Source: CAYRHS01 sp964424125 (GTDB lineage Bacteria > Actinomycetota > Acidimicrobiia > IMCC26256 > JAOSJL01). From it: a DNA stretch of 6,841 nt. The position numbers and the translations under genes are program-made. Location: positions 1 to 6,841 of the forward strand of contig CAYRHS010000161.1 in assembly GCA_964424125.1 (NCBI GenBank), in the 5' to 3' direction. The notes beneath the pieces are model-generated. The model did not search any database and had not been told where the DNA came from. It saw only the letters and a program-made list of their open reading frames with translations. Positions 1 through 4,584 of this stretch are shown here, piece after piece (position 1 is the first letter of the stretch; each line of letters starts with the position of its first letter).

Positions 1-192
1 GTCACACGACGGTGGCAACCGTTGGCTGCCGGGGTCGCCGCGCCCCCCGGCGACGTCGACGCGCGCCGCGCGCCCGCGGGGACCGCGGCGAGCTTCGACG
101 ACCGTGACGGAACGTCCGCCCCGCGCCAGGAGATACGCCGCCGTGAGCCCGGCGGGGCCGGCCCCGAGCACGGCGACGTCGACCTCGCGCAT
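1..192 (-). CDS. FAD-dependent oxidoreductase (amine oxidase / protoporphyrinogen-oxidase-like), N-terminal fragment
   Basis: Only the first 64 codons are in the window; the frame is open to base 1. The protein starts MREVDVAVLGAGPAGLTAAY, a Rossmann beta-alpha-beta dinucleotide-binding fold with GAGPAG (GxGxxG) at residues 10-15. The second strand ends in VTVVEAR, with Glu33 at the position that binds the FAD ribose. Family members normally continue with a GG-containing motif (about GGRA) and then a DxGxHxLHP-like segment. Here the matching stretch reads RGPRGRAAR, then DPGSQRLPPSCD, so the fold is recognisable but the first glycine pair is not kept. The ATG overlaps the stop of the upstream ATPase gene by one base (TGATG), implying translational coupling and one transcript. 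Substrate unknown; a flavin monooxygenase or phytoene-desaturase-like enzyme is also possible. Confidence 0.75.
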   Translation of the reverse strand, partial: MREVDVAVLGAGPAGLTAAYLLARGGRSVTVVEARRGPRGRAARVDVAGGRGDPGSQRLPPSCD

Positions 193-1223
193 CACTCCCG
201 CGCGTAGGCGAGCACCTCGCCCGTGACGTTCACGGCAACGCGATCCCCACTCTGGAACCACGAGCCGGGACCCATCCTCGCGTGGACGGTCGTGCCGTCG
301 GCAAGCAGGACCTCCACGAGCTGGTCGTGCCCGTAGAAGGTCGTGTGTCTCACCACCCCGTCACCGGAACCGTCGAGCCGGAGACGAACGCGCTCGGGGC
401 GCAACACTACGTCCACCGGTCCCGGATCGGGGACCCGGTTGGGCACGAGCCGGCCCAGGATCGTCGCGACGGCGTCGCCGTCGCTCGTCCCGGCCACGAC
501 GTCGGCGTCGCCGACGAACGTGGCGACGAACCGGGCCTTCGGGTCAGCGTAGATCGACGTGGGCTCGTCGACCTGGAGCAGGCGGCCGGCGTCCATCACC
601 GCGACTCGATCGGCGATCGAGAGCGCCTCTTCCTGGTCGTGCGTGACGAAGACCGCGGTGGTGCCCGCCCGTTCCAGGATGTCTCGGACGTCGTCTCGCA
701 CCCGGGCCCTCATTGCCGCGTCCAGGCTCGAGAAGGGCTCGTCGAGCAGTACGACGTCGGGTTCGGGCGCGAGCGCTCGCCCCAGTGCCACGCGCTGCTG
801 CTGGCCACCGGAGAGCTCGTGCGGACGACGGTCGTCGAACCCCACGAGGTCGACGAGGGCGAGCACCTCGGCCACCCGGGTGGCGCGGCGGCGGCGACTC
901 GTCACGCCGTAGCCGATGTTGGCCGCGACGCTCATGTGCGGGAAGAGGGCGAGGTCCTGGAACACCAGCCCGATCCGCCGCCATTCGGGCGCCACGAACT
1001 CGTCCGGGCCCGCGACCAGCCGGTCCCCGACGTGCACCATGCCCACGTCCGGCCGCTCGAGGCCCGCGACGACCCGCAGGAGCGTGGTCTTCCCGCACCC
1101 GCTCGGGCCGAGGACCGCGAGCAACTCACCCGGCCGGACCCCGAGATCGACGCCGTCCAGCGCGACGACGTCGCCGAAACGCTTCGTGAGGCCGGTGACG
1201 AGCACCGCTTCGGACCCTGTCAC
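192..1223 (-). CDS. ABC transporter ATP-binding protein, FbpC/PotA-type with C-terminal TOBE domain
   Basis: This is the cytoplasmic ATPase of an ABC importer, powering uptake of a small substrate through membrane permeases that are not in the window. Numbered from GTG 1223 (343 aa, normal for the CUT1/Fbp/Pot group): Walker A GPSGCGKTT at 39-47, Q-loop Gln89, signature LSGGQQQR at 137-144, Walker B VVLLDEP at 157-163, D-loop SSLD at 165-168, H-loop His195 in VTHDQEEAL. The C-terminal part from about 240, including VLRPERVRL, is a TOBE-like regulatory domain. The family includes ferric iron, polyamine, sulfate and phosphonate importers; the divergent DtxR-type regulator favours a metal, which is inference. 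An in-frame ATG at 1259 would add 12 residues (MRDRTAQGTLTR) before the conserved start of the fold, but it reads through the palindrome and lacks a ribosome site. GTG 1223 lies exactly 7 bases after a TACCCT box, fitting a leaderless message. The stop overlaps the next gene's ATG. Confidence 0.9.
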   Translation of the reverse strand: MTGSEAVLVTGLTKRFGDVVALDGVDLGVRPGELLAVLGPSGCGKTTLLRVVAGLERPDVGMVHVGDRLVAGPDEFVAPEWRRIGLVFQDLALFPHMSVAANIGYGVTSRRRRATRVAEVLALVDLVGFDDRRPHELSGGQQQRVALGRALAPEPDVVLLDEPFSSLDAAMRARVRDDVRDILERAGTTAVFVTHDQEEALSIADRVAVMDAGRLLQVDEPTSIYADPKARFVATFVGDADVVAGTSDGDAVATILGRLVPNRVPDPGPVDVVLRPERVRLRLDGSGDGVVRHTTFYGHDQLVEVLLADGTTVHARMGPGSWFQSGDRVAVNVTGEVLAYARE

Positions 1224-1230
1224 CCGGGTC

Positions 1231-1236
1231 AGGGTA
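1231..1236 (-). promoter_or_regulatory. -10-like box TACCCT for a leaderless ABC ATPase transcript
   Basis: Read on the minus strand, TACCCT fits TAnnnT and is followed by exactly seven bases (GACCCGG) and then GTG 1223. This is the spacing that places transcription initiation on the start codon. No convincing -35 element is seen upstream. Confidence 0.45.
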
Positions 1237-1240
1237 CCCT
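1235..1240 (+). promoter_or_regulatory. -10-like box TACCCT for the DtxR-family gene
   Basis: The mirror copy of the same box on the plus strand would start transcription near 1247, leaving a leader of about 33 bases that carries the GGAGG ribosome site of the regulator gene. The central TA is the only TA dinucleotide between 1224 and 1279. No clear -35 element is visible. Confidence 0.4.
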
Positions 1241-1267
1241 GAGCTGTCCGATCCCTCATGCCGGAGC

Positions 1268-1272
1268 GGAGG
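1268..1272 (+). promoter_or_regulatory. Ribosome binding site GGAGG of the DtxR-family gene
   Basis: GGAGG ends seven bases before GTG 1280 and 16 bases before the in-frame ATG at 1289, so it selects the GTG. With that start, residue numbers coincide with those of C. diphtheriae DtxR through the metal-binding region, which supports the choice. Confidence 0.75.
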
Positions 1273-1279
1273 CCCTGCA

Positions 1280-1936
1280 GTGGCCGAGATGCACGACGCC
1301 ACCGAGCACTACGTCGAGACCATCCTCGAGCTCGAAGAAGAGGGGATCACCCCGCTACGAGCCCGCTTGGTGGAGCGCCTGGACCTGTCCGCGGCCGCGG
1401 TCTCCGAGACGGTGCAGCGCCTCGAGGAGCAGGGGCTTCTCGAGCTGCGCGAGGACCGGAGCCTGCACCTCACGGCGCGCGGGCGCCGCCTGGCCACGTC
1501 GGTCGTGCGCCGGCACCGGCTCGCCGAACGACTGCTCGTCGATGTCATCGGTCTGGAATGGGAGAAGGTCCACGCCGAGGCCGACCGATGGGAACACGCG
1601 ATCTCGGCCGACGTCGAGCTGAAGCTCGTGGACCTCCTCGGCGACCCCGCGACGTGCCCCCACGGCAACCCGATCCCCGGTTCCGGCCGGAGCCGCAAGG
1701 AAGTCCCGACAATACGGCTCGCCGATGCCGGCCCGGGTGCGGTGACGGTCACGCGCATCAGCGAGAAGCTCGAGCAAAACGACGACGGACTGCGCCTGTT
1801 GGCCCAGGCGCGCCTCATCCCCGGTTGCAGGGCGACGATCGTCGCTACGACCGAGCGCGGAGTCCGTGTCGAGACACCGGCGGGAGACCACACCGTCCCG
1901 TCGGACATCGCGGAGCTGATGTACGTCTCGAGCTGA
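1280..1936 (+). CDS. DtxR/IdeR/MntR-family metal-dependent transcriptional regulator
   Basis: A 218-aa cytoplasmic repressor that binds operator DNA when loaded with a divalent metal, normally Fe(II) or Mn(II). It has all three family parts: a winged helix-turn-helix (about 5-65, with recognition helix SAAAVSETVQRL), a dimerisation and metal domain (about 66-140, including RRHRLAERLL and a WEH motif), and a C-terminal SH3/FeoA-like domain (about 150-218). The ancillary site is intact: His79, Glu83, His98. In the primary site Glu105 and His106 are kept, but DtxR Met10 is His10 and Cys102 is Asp102, so neither sulfur ligand remains. MntR proteins also have an acidic residue at the position of Cys102. 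Iron versus manganese therefore cannot be assigned. It is divergent from an ABC ATPase across a palindrome and probably controls that unit and itself. It ends 16 bp from the convergent AMP nucleosidase stop, with no clear terminator between. Confidence 0.92.
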   Translation: MAEMHDATEHYVETILELEEEGITPLRARLVERLDLSAAAVSETVQRLEEQGLLELREDRSLHLTARGRRLATSVVRRHRLAERLLVDVIGLEWEKVHAEADRWEHAISADVELKLVDLLGDPATCPHGNPIPGSGRSRKEVPTIRLADAGPGAVTVTRISEKLEQNDDGLRLLAQARLIPGCRATIVATTERGVRVETPAGDHTVPSDIAELMYVSS

Positions 1937-1952
1937 TCGAGGTCGCCGGGGC

Positions 1953-2726
1953 TCAGTAGCGGAAGTGCTTGATCTGCTCGCCCTTGGCGCCGATCTCGGC
2001 CATCGACTCGATCCCGATCTGCAGGTGGAGGTCCGCCCAGTCGGCAGTCACCTGCTCGTCCGATTCGGCCGTCTTGACGCCCTCGGGGAGGACAGGCAGG
2101 TCGGACACGAGCAACAGGGCGCCGCGGGCGATCTGGTTGTGATGCCCCACGATGAAGAACGTCGCCGTCTCCATGTCGATGGCGATGCACGTCAGCGAGC
2201 GCAGGCGGTCGAGGAACGCGGCGTCGTGCTCCCAGACCCGGCGGTTGGTCGTGTACACGACACCGGTGCGGTACTCCTGACCCTGTTCGAGGATCTTCTC
2301 CGACACGTACTTGTGGAGCTTGAACGACGGAAGCGCCGGCACTTCCGGCGGGTAGTAGTCGTCGCTGGTGCCCTCGCCCCGGATGGCCGCGATCGGCAGG
2401 ATGAAGTGTCCTATCTCGGTGGAGTCCTTCAACCCGCCGCACTTTCCCAGGTAGAGCACCCCGTTCGGCCGGCGTCCGATGAGGAGATCCATGATCGTGG
2501 CGGCGTTGGCCGAGCCCATGCCGAAGTTGATCATCGTCAGATTTCGCGAACTCGTCGCCGCCTGCATCGGCTTGCCGACACCTCGGATCTCGCAGTCCTC
2601 GACGGTCGCGAAGCGGTTCAGGTAGTCGGGGAAGTTCGTCAGCAGCACGTAGTCGGCGAAGCCGTCGAGAGGCATCCCCGTGTACCGGGGAAGCCAGTCC
2701 CGGGCGATCTCGAGCTGGTCTCGCAC
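1953..2726 (-). CDS. amn: AMP nucleosidase, short single-domain form
   Basis: Hydrolyses AMP to adenine and ribose 5-phosphate (EC 3.2.2.4) in the cytoplasm, a route of purine salvage and adenylate control. The 257-aa protein is a complete nucleoside-phosphorylase-type domain. Visible motifs are WLPRYTG at 11-17, MINFGMGSANAATIMDLL at 65-82, GKCGGL at 94-99, IRGEGTS at 115-121, YTTNRRVWEHD at 158-168, IDMETAT at 183-189 (the Glu expected to hold the ribose) and VSDLP at 207-211. These match the short AMP nucleosidases best known from Bacteroidetes. It lacks the N-terminal regulatory domain of the roughly 480-residue E. coli enzyme. The GTG start fits the homologous N-terminus, although no good ribosome site precedes it; coupling to the upstream carrier gene, 22 bp away, is likely. 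Two 60-base stretches counted by hand (2281-2340 and 2521-2580) are about 60 and 58% G+C, lower than gpgS (75% over 5281-5340). Confidence 0.9.
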   Translation of the reverse strand: MRDQLEIARDWLPRYTGMPLDGFADYVLLTNFPDYLNRFATVEDCEIRGVGKPMQAATSSRNLTMINFGMGSANAATIMDLLIGRRPNGVLYLGKCGGLKDSTEIGHFILPIAAIRGEGTSDDYYPPEVPALPSFKLHKYVSEKILEQGQEYRTGVVYTTNRRVWEHDAAFLDRLRSLTCIAIDMETATFFIVGHHNQIARGALLLVSDLPVLPEGVKTAESDEQVTADWADLHLQIGIESMAEIGAKGEQIKHFRY

Positions 2727-2748
2727 TGGTGACGGCTCGCGGTCGCTG

Positions 2749-3024
2749 CTATCCGCCCGCGACTGCGGGGACGATGCTCACTACCTGACCCTCGCCGACG
2801 GACGAGTCGACGCCCTGGAGGAAGCGGATGTCCTCGTCGGCGACGAACACGTTGACGAATCGCCGAAGCGTTCCGTCGCCGTCGAAGAGCCGCTCCCGGA
2901 AGCCGGGGTGCGCGGCCTCGAGGGCTTTCAACACCTCGGACACCGTGGACCCCTCAACCGACACCTCGCCGGCGCCGCCCGAGAGCGTGCGCAGCTGCGT
3001 CGGGATCCGGACCGTCACCGCCAT
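2749..3024 (-). CDS. CysO/MoaD-like ubiquitin-fold sulfur carrier protein
   Basis: A 91-aa beta-grasp protein of the ThiS/MoaD superfamily. It begins AVTVRIPTQLR, has the central FVNVFVADEDIRFLQG segment and ends VPAVAGG. The terminal Gly-Gly is the site that is adenylated by an E1-like enzyme and turned into a thiocarboxylate sulfur donor. Length and both ends closely resemble mycobacterial CysO, which supplies sulfur to the cysteine synthase CysM; MoaD itself (molybdopterin) is less similar at the C-terminus. The ATG is preceded by AAGGAG with a 5-base spacer. The gene lies 32 bp downstream of the threonine synthase stop and 22 bp upstream of the AMP nucleosidase start, so the three are almost certainly cotranscribed. 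No activating enzyme (MoeB/MoeZ) and no JAMM peptidase (Mec) is in the window. Which sulfur pathway it serves is undetermined. Confidence 0.88.
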   Translation of the reverse strand: MAVTVRIPTQLRTLSGGAGEVSVEGSTVSEVLKALEAAHPGFRERLFDGDGTLRRFVNVFVADEDIRFLQGVDSSVGEGQVVSIVPAVAGG

Positions 3025-3029
3025 CGTGG

Positions 3030-3035
3030 CTCCTT
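3030..3035 (-). promoter_or_regulatory. Ribosome binding site AAGGAG of the sulfur carrier gene
   Basis: On the minus strand AAGGAG stands five bases before ATG 3024, a strong site within the short thrC-carrier gap. It fixes the start and implies independent re-initiation on an operon message. Confidence 0.8.
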
Positions 3036-3056
3036 GCTCCTCGCCGCTTCCGATCG

Positions 3057-4289
3057 TCAATCCTCGAGCGCGAACTCGGCGTCGAACGCCTCGAGGGTCG
3101 GCTCGATCGTGGCCGTGGGCCCGACGTGGGCCGAGACCGCCTCGATGGTCTTCAGCCCGTGACCCGTGACGTAGATGACCACGCGCTCGTCGGGGCGTAC
3201 CAACCCGGAGGAGGCGAGCTTGGCCAGCGTGCCCACGGTGACACCGCCCGCGGTCTCGCCGAAGATCCCCTCGGTGCGAGCCAGGAGGCGGATACCTTCG
3301 ACGATCTCGTCGTCGCTGACACTCTCGATCACGCCGTTGGTCTGCGCGGCGGCATCGAGCGCGAAGTAGCCGTCGGCAGGGTTGCCGATCGCGAGCGACT
3401 TGGCGATCGTGTCGGGCTTCACGGGCCGGATGATGTCGGAGCCCTCCCGGAACGCGGTCGCGACGGGCGAGCAACCCTCGGCCTGCGCCCCGGACACGCG
3501 CACCTCCGGCGCTTCGGGCATGAGCCCGACGGTGTGCAGCTCTTCGAAGCCCTTGCGGATCTTCGTGTACTGCGATCCGGACGCGATCGGCACGACGACG
3601 TGGTCGGGATACTGCCAACCGAGCTGCTCGACGGTCTCGAAGGCGAGCGTCTTCGAGCCCTCCGCGTAGTACGGGCGGATGTTGACGTTGACGAACGCCC
3701 ATTCGTGGGTCCCCGCGAGCTCCGCGCAGAGCCGGTTGACGTCGTCGTAGTTCCCCTCGACGGCGACCAGGTTCCCTCCGTAGACCGCTGTGGTGACGAC
3801 CTTCCCTTGCTCGAGGTCGGAGGGGATGAACACGTAGCTCCGCAACCCGGCGTGCGCGGCATGCGCGGCCACGGAGTTGGCGAGGTTACCGGTGGACGCG
3901 CACGAAGCCGTCTTGAACCCGAACTCGAGCGCCTTCGACAACGCCACCGCGACGACCCGGTCCTTGAACGAGTTGGTGGGGTTCAGGGTGTCGTTCTTGA
4001 CCCAGACCTCACCCAGACCGAGCTCGGCAGCGAGACGATCGGCTCGAACGAGCGGCGTGAAACCCGCGCCGAGGTCCACCGCGTCGCCGCGATCGGTCGG
4101 CAGCAGCGGCGCGTAGCGCCAGATGTTCGCCGGACCGGCCTCGATCCGCTCTCGGCTCGTCGCGGCGGAGATCGCGTCGTAGTCGTAGGCCACTTCGAGC
4201 GGGCCGAAGCACCACTCACAGGTGAAGATCGGTGCGATGTCGAAGGTGCGCCCGCACTCTCGACATCGGAGTGCATCCACGTACGCCAC
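3057..4289 (-). CDS. thrC: Threonine synthase (PLP-dependent, zinc-ribbon N-terminus)
   Basis: Converts O-phospho-L-homoserine and water to L-threonine and phosphate (EC 4.2.3.1), the last step of threonine synthesis, in the cytoplasm. The 410-aa protein is a fold-type II PLP enzyme. An N-terminal Cys4 zinc-ribbon motif uses Cys9, Cys12, Cys24 and Cys27. The PLP lysine is Lys109 in NPTNSFKDR. ASTGNLANSVAAHAA at 131-145 contacts the cofactor, and ASGSQYTK at 236-243 is the phosphate-binding loop. GIFGETAGG at 341-349 is also typical. The length fits the short actinobacterial and archaeal class rather than the E. coli form. Start GTG 4289 follows GGAGG with a 9-base spacer. It is the first gene of an operon with a CysO-like carrier and AMP nucleosidase. 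As I recall, threonine synthase next to a MoaD-like gene also occurs in Streptomyces. Use of the carrier as a sulfur donor by this enzyme is possible but unproven. Confidence 0.92.
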   Translation of the reverse strand: MAYVDALRCRECGRTFDIAPIFTCEWCFGPLEVAYDYDAISAATSRERIEAGPANIWRYAPLLPTDRGDAVDLGAGFTPLVRADRLAAELGLGEVWVKNDTLNPTNSFKDRVVAVALSKALEFGFKTASCASTGNLANSVAAHAAHAGLRSYVFIPSDLEQGKVVTTAVYGGNLVAVEGNYDDVNRLCAELAGTHEWAFVNVNIRPYYAEGSKTLAFETVEQLGWQYPDHVVVPIASGSQYTKIRKGFEELHTVGLMPEAPEVRVSGAQAEGCSPVATAFREGSDIIRPVKPDTIAKSLAIGNPADGYFALDAAAQTNGVIESVSDDEIVEGIRLLARTEGIFGETAGGVTVGTLAKLASSGLVRPDERVVIYVTGHGLKTIEAVSAHVGPTATIEPTLEAFDAEFALED

Positions 4290-4298
4290 GCTGCCCGG

Positions 4299-4303
4299 CC
4301 TCC
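4299..4303 (-). promoter_or_regulatory. Ribosome binding site GGAGG of thrC
   Basis: On the minus strand GAGAGGAGG precedes GTG 4289, with nine bases between the GGAGG core and the start. This decides for the GTG, which also places the zinc-ribbon cysteines at the usual distance from the N-terminus. Confidence 0.75.
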
Positions 4304-4354
4304 TCTCCCGGCGACGGACCGTCCGCCGCTCCTCGACGCGCTCCGTGAGCGCCT

Positions 4355-4371
4355 CGAGCGGAGGCCGCTCG
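4355..4371 (-). repeat. Inverted repeat in the thrC leader
   Basis: A perfect 7-bp stem (CGAGCGG / CCGCTCG) around a 3-base loop would form in the thrC 5' leader, about 50 bases upstream of its ribosome site. There is no following U-run, so it does not look like an intrinsic terminator, and no leader peptide rich in threonine codons was recognised. Function unknown. Confidence 0.35.
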
Positions 4372-4571
4372 TGGCGTGCTCATCGTGCAGGCATTGGCAC
4401 CTGGTTCCGGACACGAGCACCTCGGTGCCCGGACCCGGAGACTGGTTGCCGCGGCGTCGTCGGGCCTGTCCCTCAGCCGCTCTTGATGAACGCGTGTTGT
4501 CCCCCAGTCTGCCAGGTGCGCCGCTCGGTGGGCAACGCGATTCGGGACGAAGGGGCTGCTCGGGAGTGCCC

Positions 4572-4577
4572 TACAGT
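4572..4577 (+). promoter_or_regulatory. -10-like box TACAGT for a leaderless gpgS transcript
   Basis: TACAGT matches TATAAT at four of six positions and is followed by seven bases (TGGCCAG) and then ATG 4585, so transcription should begin at or next to the start codon. No ribosome site lies at a usable distance; the nearest purine run, GGGAG at 4562-4566, ends 18 bases before the ATG. A leaderless message is the best explanation. Confidence 0.5.
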
Positions 4578-4584
4578 TGGCCAG

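Larger units (their letters stand above)
1229..1242. promoter_or_regulatory. Perfect 14-bp palindrome TCAGGGTACCCTGA, candidate metalloregulator operator
   Basis: The palindrome is exact over 14 bases and lies in the 56-bp gap between GTG 1223 (ABC ATPase, minus) and GTG 1280 (regulator, plus). Its TCAGG/CCTGA half-sites resemble the TNAGG...CCTNA ends of DtxR/IdeR operators, but the spacing is 4 bp rather than the 9 bp of the 19-bp IdeR box, so it is not a standard iron box. It overlaps the candidate -10 elements of both divergent genes, the expected place for a repressor. Binding by the adjacent regulator is inference. Confidence 0.55.
4290..4584. other. Divergent intergenic region between thrC and gpgS
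   Basis: These 295 bases hold no supported gene. They contain a single TA dinucleotide (4572-4573, in the gpgS -10-like box), so no TAnnnT box for thrC is visible on the minus strand and its promoter cannot be placed. The thrC leader side has an inverted repeat, CGAGCGG at 4355-4361 and CCGCTCG at 4365-4371. Further along, GCACC at 4417-4421 is mirrored by GGTGC at 4424-4428, and GGCACC at 4396-4401 could pair with GGTGCC at 4424-4429. Stems of this size are common at this G+C, and I do not assign them a function. Confidence 0.6.

Noticed and set aside
1229..1242. Classic 19-bp IdeR/DtxR iron box
   Set aside because: The palindrome has similar half-site ends but a 4-bp rather than 9-bp separation and GGGTACCC at its centre, so it does not match the IdeR consensus; it is kept only as a candidate operator.
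282..1622. A 446-codon plus-strand open frame opposite the ABC ATPase and running into the regulator gene
   Set aside because: The opposite strand encodes a complete ATPase with all family motifs, and the other frame encodes the DtxR-type protein; this frame has no recognisable fold.
1937..1952. Bidirectional terminator between the regulator and the AMP nucleosidase
   Set aside because: The 16-bp gap has no stable stem and no T-run in either direction.
4403..4408. GGAACC on the minus strand as the -35 element of an ECF-sigma promoter for thrC
   Set aside because: No matching CGTT/CGTC-like -10 was found at 16-19 bases downstream, and a six-base match is expected by chance.
4450..4571. Possible tRNA or small RNA gene upstream of gpgS
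   Set aside because: No cloverleaf, no GTTCNANNC T-loop box with a matching acceptor stem, and no terminator could be recognised.
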